NCBI RefSeq assembly: GCF_900188115.1
Contig: NZ_FZNW01000013.1
Span: 62,001-126,000 of the forward strand
Direction: 5' to 3'
Length of the DNA: 64,000 nt
Origin: Haloechinothrix alba
GTDB lineage: Bacteria; Actinomycetota; Actinomycetes; Mycobacteriales; Pseudonocardiaceae
The translations under genes were made by a program, and so were the position numbers. Below the pieces are notes generated by a model. The model saw only the letters and a program-made list of their open reading frames with translations, did no database searches and had not been told where the DNA came from. This document shows, piece after piece, positions 1 through 7,942 of the stretch; the first letter of the stretch is position 1; every line of letters starts with the position of its first letter.

Positions 1-665
1 ATGTTGGGGGTGAACCCGGCGGCCGTGCAGGCGGTGAGCACCAGGTGGTGGTACGTGCTGCCGGGCCGTCCCAGGATCCATGGCTCGTCGGCGGCGTCGG
101 CGAGGGTGACCGTGGGGCGGGTGGTCAGGCGGTGCTCGCTGGGTACGACCAGGTCGAGGGGATCGTCGAGCAGGGGCTGCTGGTCGAAGCGGGTGTCCGA
201 GGCCGGCGGGGTGTCGGCTGTGGCTATCAGCAGTGCGAGGTCGGCGTCGCCTGCCAGTAGCAGGTCGAAGCAGCGGGCGGGCTCGGCCTCGATGACGCGC
301 ACGGTCAGCTGCCGGTAGCGGTCCCGCAGGGTAGCCGCTGCAGGAGGCAGGAGGTGCGTGGCCGCGGTGGAGAAGCCGCACAGCGTGATGGAGCCGCCGG
401 TCTCGTCGGCGGTAGCAGCCAGCTCGGCCTGCGCGCGCTCGGCTTGCGCGTACAGCACGTCGGCGTGGCGCAGCACGGTGGCCGCGGCCGCGGTCAGCCG
501 GATGCCCCGGCCGGACTGGGTCAGCAGCTCGACGCCGAGCTCGGCTGCCAGCTGCCGCAGCTGGTGCGAGACCGCAGAGGGCGTGTAGTGCAGCGCCGCC
601 GCAGCGGCTGTCACCGTGCCGTGGTGAGCGACCATCTGTAGGACTCGCAGCTTCGGATCGATCAT
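1..665 (-). CDS. LysR-family transcriptional regulator, 3' part cut by window edge
   Basis: The minus strand reads without a stop from an ATG at 665 to the window edge, giving 221 codons. The first 60 residues are a classic LysR winged helix-turn-helix (MIDPKLRVLQMVAHHGTVTA at the start, then SAVSHQLRQLAAELG as the recognition helix). The rest matches the effector-binding periplasmic-binding-protein-like domain, so most of a ~300-residue protein is visible. It is divergent from the MFS carrier starting near 825, with about 160 bp between them, so it most likely controls that carrier. No strong ribosome-binding site is seen at the ATG. The effector is unknown. Confidence 0.9.
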   Translation of the reverse strand, partial: MIDPKLRVLQMVAHHGTVTAAAAALHYTPSAVSHQLRQLAAELGVELLTQSGRGIRLTAAAATVLRHADVLYAQAERAQAELAATADETGGSITLCGFSTAATHLLPPAAATLRDRYRQLTVRVIEAEPARCFDLLLAGDADLALLIATADTPPASDTRFDQQPLLDDPLDLVVPSEHRLTTRPTVTLADAADEPWILGRPGSTYHHLVLTACTAAGFTPN

Positions 666-824
666 GTCATCATTTTGCACGGTTCCGTGCGTAAACGTTT
701 GCTTCTCTTCACCAGTCATGGACACCACGCTGGACGCGTGCTGCTCGAGGGGTTCTCTGACGATGGCTGTGCCGGCGTTTCCCACATCCGGCGTGTGCGC
801 CGGACCCGCGACCGCAGGCGTGAG

Positions 825-2216
825 GTGCGCACGGCGGTGTACCTGCTGGTGGTGCTCACGGCCGGGGTGTACCTGCCCAGCCCGCTGCATCCGGACTACC
901 AGCACGCCTTCGGGTTCAGCGACCTGACGATGACGCTGATCTACGCGATGTTCGCGCTGGTCAGTGCGCCCGCGCTGGTGCTGTTCGGGCCTGCGTCGGA
1001 CGCGGTCGGTCCCCGGGCCGTGCTGCGGACCAGCCTGGTGGTGGCCGCGCTCGCCTCCGGTTGCTTCGCCCTCGCCCACGGCCCGGGCTGGCTGCTGGCC
1101 GGACGCGCCGCGCAGGGACTGGCATTGGGTGCGGCCACGGGGGCGGCGACCGCGTTGATCACCGATCATGCCCCCGGAGGCGACCGGCTACGGGCGTCGG
1201 TGCTGGCCAGCGTGGCGTTCGTTGCGGGAACGGCGGCGGGCCCGATCGCCGCGGGTACGTTGGCGCAGTACGCGCCCGCGCCGCGGGTACTGCCGTACCT
1301 GGTGCACCTTGTCTTGCTGGCGATCGGGTGGTGGCGCGTATCCGCTCTGACCACTCCTGTGTCGCGGTCGCGTCGATGGCGGCCGACCCGACCGCGCATA
1401 CCGCGCGGTATGCGCCTGGTGTTCGGCACGGCAGCGGCGACCGGCTTTCTCGCCTGGACCGTGGCCGGGCTCTTCCTTGCCGTGGTCCCGACCGTGCTCA
1501 GCCGGGGTGCCCGGATCAGCGACCTGGCTATCATCGGCGGCATCGTCGGTGCCGTGCTGGCCTGTTCCGCGCCGGCTCAACTCGTCGTGGCGCGATGCGG
1601 TGCGCACCGCGCGCAGCTCGCCGGCCTCATAGCCCTGCTGGCCTGCTTCGGCGCCCTCGCATTGACCGGCGGCAGTTCGGTGGCTGTGACCGTGTGCGCG
1701 GCCGTGGCAGCCGGGATCGGACACGGACTGGCCTATGGCGGGGCCGCCGCTGCCGTCGGTGCGCTCGCACCCGACAGCAAGCGGGGCGAGATCAGCTCAG
1801 CGCTGTACATCGCCTTCTACTGCGGCGCGGGAGGCCCGGCCGTCGCGGTCGGGCTGCTGACTCTCTGGTATCCCCTGCACACCGCGGTGTCCTGGCTCAG
1901 CGCCGCCGCGGCCGTCCTCGTCCCGTTCGTCGGTGTCGCCGTCGTGGTCGCGAACCGTGCACCCGGCCGGCGACTCGCCTGGTCAGGGTCGGTGCGGAAC
2001 CGGCGTGTCCGCGGCCCGCTCAACCGGCGGGAGACGGGTTGGCCGCGGGTGTACGTCCGTTCGCCCGGTCGCGCTTCAGCGCTGTCCGGCCAGTGTGGCC
2101 AGTACGCGGCCGAACAGGTCCTCGGGGACGGACTACTCGTCGAGACTGGACTCCATCGCGAGCCCGTTGGAAAGGGCGAGCACGACGACGGCTGCCTCTT
2201 CCCCGTCGAACGGTAG
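825..2216 (+). CDS. MFS transporter with abnormal C-terminal extension
   Basis: A 463-residue membrane protein. From the chosen GTG at 825 (VRTAVYLLVVLTAGVYLPSP) it shows about twelve hydrophobic segments and an MFS-like GPASDAVGPR loop after TM2. The open frame continues upstream to an ATG at 675, but that stretch is Arg-rich and unlike a membrane protein, so GTG 825 is preferred. Family carriers export drugs or small metabolites by proton antiport; the substrate is not known. The last ~90 residues, after VVVANRAPGRR, are not membrane-like and read antisense into a decayed TetR gene. The original stop therefore seems to have been lost. It is divergent from the LysR gene. Confidence 0.8.
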   Translation: MRTAVYLLVVLTAGVYLPSPLHPDYQHAFGFSDLTMTLIYAMFALVSAPALVLFGPASDAVGPRAVLRTSLVVAALASGCFALAHGPGWLLAGRAAQGLALGAATGAATALITDHAPGGDRLRASVLASVAFVAGTAAGPIAAGTLAQYAPAPRVLPYLVHLVLLAIGWWRVSALTTPVSRSRRWRPTRPRIPRGMRLVFGTAAATGFLAWTVAGLFLAVVPTVLSRGARISDLAIIGGIVGAVLACSAPAQLVVARCGAHRAQLAGLIALLACFGALALTGGSSVAVTVCAAVAAGIGHGLAYGGAAAAVGALAPDSKRGEISSALYIAFYCGAGGPAVAVGLLTLWYPLHTAVSWLSAAAAVLVPFVGVAVVVANRAPGRRLAWSGSVRNRRVRGPLNRRETGWPRVYVRSPGRASALSGQCGQYAAEQVLGDGLLVETGLHREPVGKGEHDDGCLFPVER

Positions 2217-2426
2217 GTCCAGGCCGTGTTGCTCGGCGAAGCGCTCGAACAAGCCGTACTCGGACTCCTCGCCCTTGGCCATCAGGTACGACGGCGCGCA
2301 CTCCGGGCCGAGCCCGTGCGTGCCTACCGCATAGGACACCAGCGGCCGGGTGGCGCCGGGCCCGGTACGGCGAAAGGTGACAGTGCTGTGTCCCCCGGAT
2401 GTGATCAGGGCAACTGCTTCGCCCAC
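2076..2426 (-). pseudogene. TetR-family regulator remnant (C-terminal domain only, internal stop)
   Basis: On the minus strand 97 codons read through a typical TetR ligand-binding C-terminus (ESEYGLFERFAEQHGLDL, then VVVLALSNGLAMESSLDE). They are interrupted by an in-frame TAG at 2133-2135. The same frame then continues with SVPEDLFGRVLATLAGQR and a natural-looking TGA at 2076-2078. The N-terminal helix-turn-helix is missing: the stretch upstream to the siderophore promoter does not encode one. The piece thus looks like a regulator that lost its DNA-binding half and later gained a nonsense mutation. It overlaps the aberrant tail of the MFS gene antisense. Confidence 0.6.
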
Positions 2427-2435
2427 TTCTCGTAG

Positions 2436-2454
2436 TTAGGTTTGGTTTACCTAA
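2436..2454 (+). promoter_or_regulatory. IdeR/DtxR iron box upstream of siderophore importer
   Basis: The 19-mer TTAGGTTTGGTTTACCTAA matches 16 of 19 positions of the DtxR/IdeR consensus TTAGGTTAGGCTAACCTAA and is a near-perfect inverted repeat. It lies 41 bp before the GTG of the ABC ATPase gene. By analogy with known boxes, Fe(II)-loaded IdeR/DmdR would bind it and repress the importer operon 2495-6389. Confidence 0.85.
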
Positions 2455-2494
2455 TGCGGTAGGGTCACTATCCGGTGACCGCGGGAGGTGTTCT

Positions 2495-3298
2495 GTGACT
2501 GTTGGTGATGTGCGGGTGGCGACCGACAAGCTCGCCGCTGGGTACGGCAAGAGCCGTGTCGTGGACGACGTGGATCTCACGTTGCCTGCCGGCGAGGTCA
2601 CGGTGCTGGTCGGGCCGAATGGTTGTGGCAAGTCGACGCTGCTGCGGACGGTGGCGGGGCTGCTGCCCGCCCTCGACGGCGCGGTGCACGTCGACGGCGC
2701 CCCGCTGCACTCCCTGTCGCGCCGTGCGCTGTCGCAACGGCTGGCCTTCCTGCCACAGGCTTCGCACGTCCCGGCGGGCGTCACCGTCCGTGAGCTCGTC
2801 CGGCACGGGCGCTACGCCCATCGCGGAGCGTTCGCCAGGCACACGGACGAGGACCGCGAGTCGATCCGGTGGGCATTGTCCGTCACCGATGCCGAGCCGC
2901 TCGCCGACAAGTGCCTCGACGAGCTGTCCGGTGGCGAGCGGCAACGCGCCTGGCTGGCGACCGTGCTTGCGCAGCGGACGAGGATACTGCTGCTCGACGA
3001 GCCGACCACCTATCTCGACCTGCGGCACCAGTTCGACGTGCTCGACGTGGTGCGCAGGCTGGCACGCGAGTATCACATCGCGTGTGGCGTCGTGCTGCAC
3101 GACCTGATGCATGCGGCCGCGTACGGCGACCGGCTCGTGGTCATCGCCGAGGGCGCGGTGCTGCGGTCGGGGCCTCCGGAGGAGGTGCTGGCCTCCGACG
3201 CCATCGAGCGCGCGTTCGGCCTCAGCGTCAGCGTGGTTCGTGACCCGGGCACGGGGTACCTGACCTGTTTCCCCCAGCGGCCGCCGGTCGCGCTGTAA
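2495..3298 (+). CDS. Ferric-siderophore ABC transporter ATP-binding protein (FepC/FhuC type)
   Basis: A 267-residue ABC ATPase of the iron-siderophore importer group. It shows Walker A GPNGCGKST at residues 40-48, the signature LSGGERQRAW near residue 145, Walker B ILLLDEPT just after, and a switch histidine in VVLHDLMHA. The GTG start is preceded by GGGAGGTG at a good distance and sits downstream of an iron box. It would energise uptake together with the lipoprotein at 3344 and the fused permease at 4347. The gene order is ATPase, binding protein, permease, apparently one iron-repressed transcript. Length and motifs are normal for FepC-like proteins. Confidence 0.95.
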   Translation: MTVGDVRVATDKLAAGYGKSRVVDDVDLTLPAGEVTVLVGPNGCGKSTLLRTVAGLLPALDGAVHVDGAPLHSLSRRALSQRLAFLPQASHVPAGVTVRELVRHGRYAHRGAFARHTDEDRESIRWALSVTDAEPLADKCLDELSGGERQRAWLATVLAQRTRILLLDEPTTYLDLRHQFDVLDVVRRLAREYHIACGVVLHDLMHAAAYGDRLVVIAEGAVLRSGPPEEVLASDAIERAFGLSVSVVRDPGTGYLTCFPQRPPVAL

Positions 3299-3343
3299 CC
3301 GGTCGTTCGGGCGTAGAACGACGGAAATCGAAGGAGGAACTAG

Positions 3344-4327
3344 ATGAACATGCTCGTACGTGCGGTGACGGCTGGTGGAGCAGCCGTCGCGCTGGCACTG
3401 TCGGCAGGCTGCGGCAGTGGGACGGTCGCCGATCCCGGCGCCGAGGACACCACTGCCGAGTCGGGTTCGATCACTGTGGCCACCGCCAAGGGCGACGTGG
3501 AGCTGAGCGAGCCCGCGACGGATGTGGTGTCCCTCGAATGGTCCTACACCGAGGAGCTGCTCGCGCTCGGCGTGACACCCGTGGGTGTGGCCGACAGCGA
3601 GGCGTACGGCGACTGGGTTTCCGCCCCCGGCGCCGAGATACCGGACGATGTGACCGACGTCGGTTCGCGGCAGGAGCCGAGCATCGAAAAGATCAAGCAA
3701 CTCGACCCGGACGTGATCGTCTCCGACCTCGACCGGCTGGAGGCCAACTTCGACCAGCTCAACGACATCGCGCCCGTACTCGCGTTCCAGCCGACCGACG
3801 GGCCCGCGCTCGAGACGATGCGGCAGGACTTCGGTGAGCTGGCCAAGGCGGTCGGCAAGCAGGACGAGGCCGACGAGGTACTCGCCGACCTCGACGACAA
3901 GGTCGACGAGGTCGAGGGCAGGCTCGACGACGCGGGCGAGGCAGGCAGCACCTTCGCGCTCGCCCAAGGTTTCACCGCGGAAGGTTCGCCCGGCATCCGC
4001 ATGTTCACCGGCGAGTCCCTCGCGGGCACGTTGATCGAGTCGGTGGGTCTGGAGAACGGCTGGTCCGGCGAACCGGACGACTGGGGTATGACCACCGTCG
4101 GTGTCGAGAGCCTGACCCAGGTGGACTCCGAGGCGACCTTCCTCTACATCGCGCTGGAGCAGGACGACCCGTTCACCGGCGCCCTGGCCGACAACGAGGT
4201 GTGGACGGACCTGCCGTTCGTCGCCGAGGATCGGGTGCGGGCGCTCGATCCCGGCACCTGGGTCTTCGGTGGGCCGCTTTCGGCGATGCACCTGCTCGAC
4301 GAGACCGCGGCCGCCTTCGACGCGTGA
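3344..4327 (+). CDS. Iron-siderophore substrate-binding lipoprotein (FecB/FepB type)
   Basis: A 327-residue extracytoplasmic receptor. The N-terminus is a lipoprotein signal peptide with lipobox LSAGC, so the mature protein should start at Cys23 anchored to the membrane. The body has the features of the TroA-like helical-backbone binding fold: TDVVSLEWSYTEELLALGVTPVG at the start of lobe 1, then IEKIKQLDPDVIVSD, and a long central helix. AAGGAGG lies 7 bases before the ATG. It would capture a ferric siderophore and deliver it to the FecCD permease encoded next. The protein is strongly acidic, usual for actinobacterial members. The ligand is probably the product of the neighbouring synthesis operon. 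Confidence 0.93.
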   Translation: MNMLVRAVTAGGAAVALALSAGCGSGTVADPGAEDTTAESGSITVATAKGDVELSEPATDVVSLEWSYTEELLALGVTPVGVADSEAYGDWVSAPGAEIPDDVTDVGSRQEPSIEKIKQLDPDVIVSDLDRLEANFDQLNDIAPVLAFQPTDGPALETMRQDFGELAKAVGKQDEADEVLADLDDKVDEVEGRLDDAGEAGSTFALAQGFTAEGSPGIRMFTGESLAGTLIESVGLENGWSGEPDDWGMTTVGVESLTQVDSEATFLYIALEQDDPFTGALADNEVWTDLPFVAEDRVRALDPGTWVFGGPLSAMHLLDETAAAFDA

Positions 4328-4346
4328 CGGAGGGGACCCGACCGCC

Positions 4347-6389
4347 GTGCTGAAGGCCAAGCGCGCTCCGCTGCGCCGTCCACCCGTCCTGTTGGTGGGC
4401 GGCGCAGCCGCGTGCGCGCTGATCGCCGTCACCGTCGTCCATCTCGGGATCGGAGCGTCCGGGGTGGGCATCCCCGAGATCGCGGGCGTGCTGGCAGGCA
4501 ACCCCGACCCGCACACCGAGGCGATGCTGTGGGGGTCGCGGATACCGCGCACCCTCGCCGGCCTTGTGGCGGGTGCGGCGCTGGGCACCTCCGGAAGCCT
4601 GATCCAGGGTGTGACACGGAACCCGCTCGCCGCGCCGGACACGCTCGGCATCAACGCGGGGGCGTACCTCGCCGTGGTCGCCGTGGCGTTCACCGGGCTG
4701 GACGTCGGGTTGCTCGCAGGGGGAGGGGTGGCCTTCGTCGGCGGGCTGGCAGCCATGGTCGTGGTGTACCTGCTGACCGTCGGCGGCGTACTCACCCCTG
4801 GACGGGTGCTGCTCGCGGGTGCCGCTGTGACGCTCGCCGGCCTTGCCACCGCCGACTTCCTGCAGATCCTGGACGAGAACTCGACGCGGGGCCTGTACTT
4901 CTGGGGACAGGGGTCACTACTGCAGACGGGGATCGAGCGACCGCTCGCGTTCGGTGCTGTGGTGCTCTGCGCGCTGCTGCTCACCCCGTCGCTCGCCCGC
5001 CCGATCGACCTGATCTCGCTCGGCGACGAGACAGCGGAGTCGCTCGGAGTGCGGGTCGGCCGCGTCCGGCCGGCCGCGCTGCTGCTGGCCGTCGTGCTGT
5101 CGGCCGCGGCGGTCAGCGTCGCAGGCCCCGTGGCGTTCGTCGGGCTGGTCGCCGCGGTCGGCGTGCGGATGCTGGGTGTCGGCGGGCACGCCGCGCGGTT
5201 GCCGATCGCCGGCTTGTTCGGCGCAGCGCTCGTGCTCGCCGCCGACGCCGGAGCGCAGCTGGTGCTGCCTCCGTCGGCCGGGTACGGGGAGTTGCCTGTC
5301 GGCGTGGTGACCGCGCTGATCGGGGGGCCGGTGTTCGTGCTGCTCGCGCGCCGGATCGTCACAGGGGACGCCGATGTGGGCGCTGCCGTGACCGCGATCA
5401 GGCCACTGGCGACACGCAACTATGCCGTCGTGGTCGGGCTGTGCCTCGCCGTGCTGGCCGCGGTGATCGTCGTGGGGCTGCGCATCGGCGATGTGCACGT
5501 CGGCTGGGGCGAGCTGGCGGCTGTGCTGAGTGGAGCGGGCGACTCGCTTGCCAGGGACGTGATCGCCTACCGGCTGCCCAGGATCCTGGTTGCGGCGCTG
5601 GCGGGGGCGTGCCTCGCCGCCGCGGGCGCCGCCGTACAGGCGGTGGTGCGTAACCCCCTCGCGGAGCCCAACCTGATCGGTGTGACCCAGGGGGCGGCCG
5701 TCGGTGCCGTCCTGATGATCGTGGTCGTACCGGGTGCTCCCGCCGCCGCGCTGCCGCTGGCCGCCGTCGTCGGCGGCGTGCTCGCCATCGCTCTCGTCAC
5801 GCTGATCGCCCGTGCCGGTGGTGGTCTGGACCCCACCCGGGTCGTGCTTGTCGGCCTCGGGTGTTCCTATACCGGATCCGCCCTGGTGCAGATGATGGTG
5901 GTCGGGGCTCACATGAACCTCTCGGCGGCGCTGACCTGGCTGTCCGGCAGCACCTATGCCCGTGACCTTTCGGTGCTGGGGTGGTTGATCGCACCGATCC
6001 TGGTCGGGCTGTTACTCGTGGTCAGCGCGCGGCCGGTCGACATGCTCACGCTGGGCACGGACCTTCCGCGCGCCTTCGGGCTCGCGCTCGGGCGCGCGCG
6101 GATACTGATCCTCGGTAGTGCGGCCCTGCTGGCTTCCGGCGCGGCGGCCGTCGTCGGTACCGTGGGTTTCGTCGGCCTCGTCGCCCCGCACCTCGCACGC
6201 AGGATCGTGGGCAGCTCGACGGTGCGGCTGGTCCCGACAGCAGCCCTGCTCGGGGCGATTCTCGTGGTCACGGCCGACGGGCTCGGGCGTGCGCTGCTCG
6301 CCCCGCTCGAGATACCGGTCGGCGTGGTGACCGCGTTGGTCGGTGCGCCCTACCTGATCTGGCTGCTGCGCCGGCGGTCGTCGGGCTGA
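4347..6389 (+). CDS. Fused double FecCD permease (FhuB-like) for siderophore uptake
   Basis: A 680-residue membrane protein made of two tandem FecCD permease domains, roughly residues 1-340 and 345-680. The paired motifs repeat in each half: RIPRTLAGLVAGAALGTSG with TRNPLAAPDTLG in the first, RLPRILVAALAGACLAAAG with VRNPLAEPNLIG in the second. Each half has the GPVAFVGL / GTVGFVGLVAPH loop that contacts the ATPase. E. coli FhuB has the same fused build; most siderophore systems use two separate permeases. The GTG start at 4347 follows GGAGGGG, 19 bases after the lipoprotein stop. The 3' end overlaps the convergent exporter gene by 40 bases. Confidence 0.92.
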   Translation: MLKAKRAPLRRPPVLLVGGAAACALIAVTVVHLGIGASGVGIPEIAGVLAGNPDPHTEAMLWGSRIPRTLAGLVAGAALGTSGSLIQGVTRNPLAAPDTLGINAGAYLAVVAVAFTGLDVGLLAGGGVAFVGGLAAMVVVYLLTVGGVLTPGRVLLAGAAVTLAGLATADFLQILDENSTRGLYFWGQGSLLQTGIERPLAFGAVVLCALLLTPSLARPIDLISLGDETAESLGVRVGRVRPAALLLAVVLSAAAVSVAGPVAFVGLVAAVGVRMLGVGGHAARLPIAGLFGAALVLAADAGAQLVLPPSAGYGELPVGVVTALIGGPVFVLLARRIVTGDADVGAAVTAIRPLATRNYAVVVGLCLAVLAAVIVVGLRIGDVHVGWGELAAVLSGAGDSLARDVIAYRLPRILVAALAGACLAAAGAAVQAVVRNPLAEPNLIGVTQGAAVGAVLMIVVVPGAPAAALPLAAVVGGVLAIALVTLIARAGGGLDPTRVVLVGLGCSYTGSALVQMMVVGAHMNLSAALTWLSGSTYARDLSVLGWLIAPILVGLLLVVSARPVDMLTLGTDLPRAFGLALGRARILILGSAALLASGAAAVVGTVGFVGLVAPHLARRIVGSSTVRLVPTAALLGAILVVTADGLGRALLAPLEIPVGVVTALVGAPYLIWLLRRRSSG

Positions 6390-7765
6390 TCGGGTGCGTG
6401 CTGACCGGGCAGCTCTGCCGGGAGCAGCCGGTGTGCGAGCACGGCACCCGCCAGGCAGATCGTGGTCGCGGCCAGGCAGACACCGGTGAGCGCTGTGCCG
6501 GCCCCGCTACCGTCCAGCGCGGTGAACAGCGCGCCGAAAGCGGCCACCCCGGTCGCGGTACCCAGCGGTGAGCACGCGTTGGTCAGCCCGGATGCCATGC
6601 CGGTGCGCTCGGAGGGGACGACGGTGACCGTGACCGTCAGCAGCGGCGGGAAGATCAGCGCGGTCCCCGCGCCGAGGAGCGCCATTCCGGCGCAGGACAA
6701 CGGAAGGCCTCCCGCGCTCGCCGCGATGGCTGTGGTGGACAGGCCGCTGCCCTGAAGTACGAAGCCGCCCGCGACGACCGTGGCCGGCCCCAGGCGCGCC
6801 TGGGCAGCCGAGACCATCGTGCCCGCGACAGCCAGGCTCCCGGTCAGCGGCAACAGCAGGATCCCGGTGTGCAGGGGCGAGCTGGCGACGGTCTCCTGCA
6901 GCCACAGCGTGAGATACACGAGGGTACCGAGGCTCACCATCCTCCCGGTGAACATGAGGGTCGCCGCACCGGCGAACGCGGCGCGGTCGCCTGCGCCGAC
7001 GTCGAACATGGCGTCCGGCCTGCGCTGGCTGCGGGCGAACGCGGGCAGCAGCACGCACAGCAGGCCGGACGCCGCGACGGTGGGAAGCGACGTCCAGCCG
7101 AGTGAGCTACCGGTCGTCAGCGCGGCGTGCAGGGCAAGCAGCGTGGCGACACCCAGGGCCGTGCCGGACACGTCCGTGCGCCGCGGACCGGAGGGCCGCG
7201 CGCCAGGCGGGAGGGTGGCAACGGTTGCCAGTACGACGAACGCGCCGACCGGCACGTTGACCAGGAAGATCCACTGCCAGTCGAGTGCCGCGACCACCCC
7301 GCCGCCGATCACGGGACCGAGTGCGCCCGCCAGCGAGGACAGCGCGGCGAAGGAGGCCATGGCAGAGCTCCTGGACCGTCCGTTGTGGGTGGTCGCAAGC
7401 AGCGCGATGGCCGGAGCGAAGGCCAATGCGCCGCCTGCTCCCTGCACGGCCCGCGCTCCGATGAGCACCCCGATGGTCGGCGCGGTCGCGCACCCGAGCG
7501 AGGCGAGCGTGAACACCGCCATCCCCACAGCGAACACCGTGCGATGGCCGGCGGCGTCCGACCACGTCCCCGCGGTGAGCAGCAGCGTGCCGAACGCGAG
7601 GGAGTAGGCCGATACCGTCCACGGCAGCACATCGGGACCCGCCTGCAGCTGTGCCCCGATGGCAGGCAACGCCACGTTGATCACGGTCACATCGAGCGTC
7701 AGCATCACTCCCGACACGCTGACCAGCGCGAACGCCCATCGCCGGGTGGCTTCGCTCCGCGGCAC
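6350..7765 (-). CDS. MFS transporter of the EmrB/QacA (DHA2) type, probable siderophore exporter
   Basis: A 471-residue protein with about 14 hydrophobic segments. It has the DHA2 signature LDVTVINVALPAIG in TM1 and WTVSAYSLAFGTLLLTAGTWSD before the first cytoplasmic loop. The GTG start at 7765 is preceded by GGAGGAAGT. It is transcribed divergently from the siderophore synthesis operon, with an IdeR box about 37 bp upstream of its start. This context makes secretion of the newly made siderophore its likely job; related DHA2 proteins also export drugs. Its 3' end overlaps the permease gene tail-to-tail. Confidence 0.88.
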   Translation of the reverse strand: MPRSEATRRWAFALVSVSGVMLTLDVTVINVALPAIGAQLQAGPDVLPWTVSAYSLAFGTLLLTAGTWSDAAGHRTVFAVGMAVFTLASLGCATAPTIGVLIGARAVQGAGGALAFAPAIALLATTHNGRSRSSAMASFAALSSLAGALGPVIGGGVVAALDWQWIFLVNVPVGAFVVLATVATLPPGARPSGPRRTDVSGTALGVATLLALHAALTTGSSLGWTSLPTVAASGLLCVLLPAFARSQRRPDAMFDVGAGDRAAFAGAATLMFTGRMVSLGTLVYLTLWLQETVASSPLHTGILLLPLTGSLAVAGTMVSAAQARLGPATVVAGGFVLQGSGLSTTAIAASAGGLPLSCAGMALLGAGTALIFPPLLTVTVTVVPSERTGMASGLTNACSPLGTATGVAAFGALFTALDGSGAGTALTGVCLAATTICLAGAVLAHRLLPAELPGQHAPDQPDDRRRSSQIR

Positions 7766-7801
7766 ACTTCCTCCGATCGGTGCCTGGGTTGCGCGTCTTG
7801 G

Positions 7802-7820
7802 TTGGGTAAGGCTAACCTAA
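7802..7820 (-). promoter_or_regulatory. IdeR/DtxR iron box, exporter side
   Basis: TTGGGTAAGGCTAACCTAA agrees with the DtxR/IdeR consensus at 17 of 19 positions. It is one of two boxes in the 177-bp divergent region between the exporter (starts 7765, minus) and the first siderophore synthetase (starts 7943, plus). It is nearer the exporter and probably represses it when iron is plentiful. The box is palindromic, so the strand is nominal. Confidence 0.88.
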
Positions 7821-7882
7821 TTTCACTACGGTGAGCACTGTGATGCTTGCCATGGTGACCAGCCGACCCGACCGGTTGCGAA

Positions 7883-7901
7883 TTAGGCAAGCCTTGCCTA
7901 A
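7883..7901 (+). promoter_or_regulatory. IdeR/DtxR iron box, synthesis-operon side
   Basis: TTAGGCAAGCCTTGCCTAA is a perfect inverted repeat except for its central base and keeps the TTAGG/CCTAA ends of the iron box. It lies 41 bp upstream of the first synthetase ATG, the same distance as the box at 2436 from its gene. It should make the five-gene operon 7943-15102 iron-repressed. Confidence 0.88.
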
Positions 7902-7942
7902 TCTCTGGGTGTCGTTGGACCGCTGAACACCCGGAGAGGCCG

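Noticed and set aside
2468-5419. A 983-codon minus-strand open frame
   Set aside because: It runs antisense to the ABC transporter genes, lacks any motif, and its Ser/Thr/Pro/Arg composition is that of a high-GC shadow frame.
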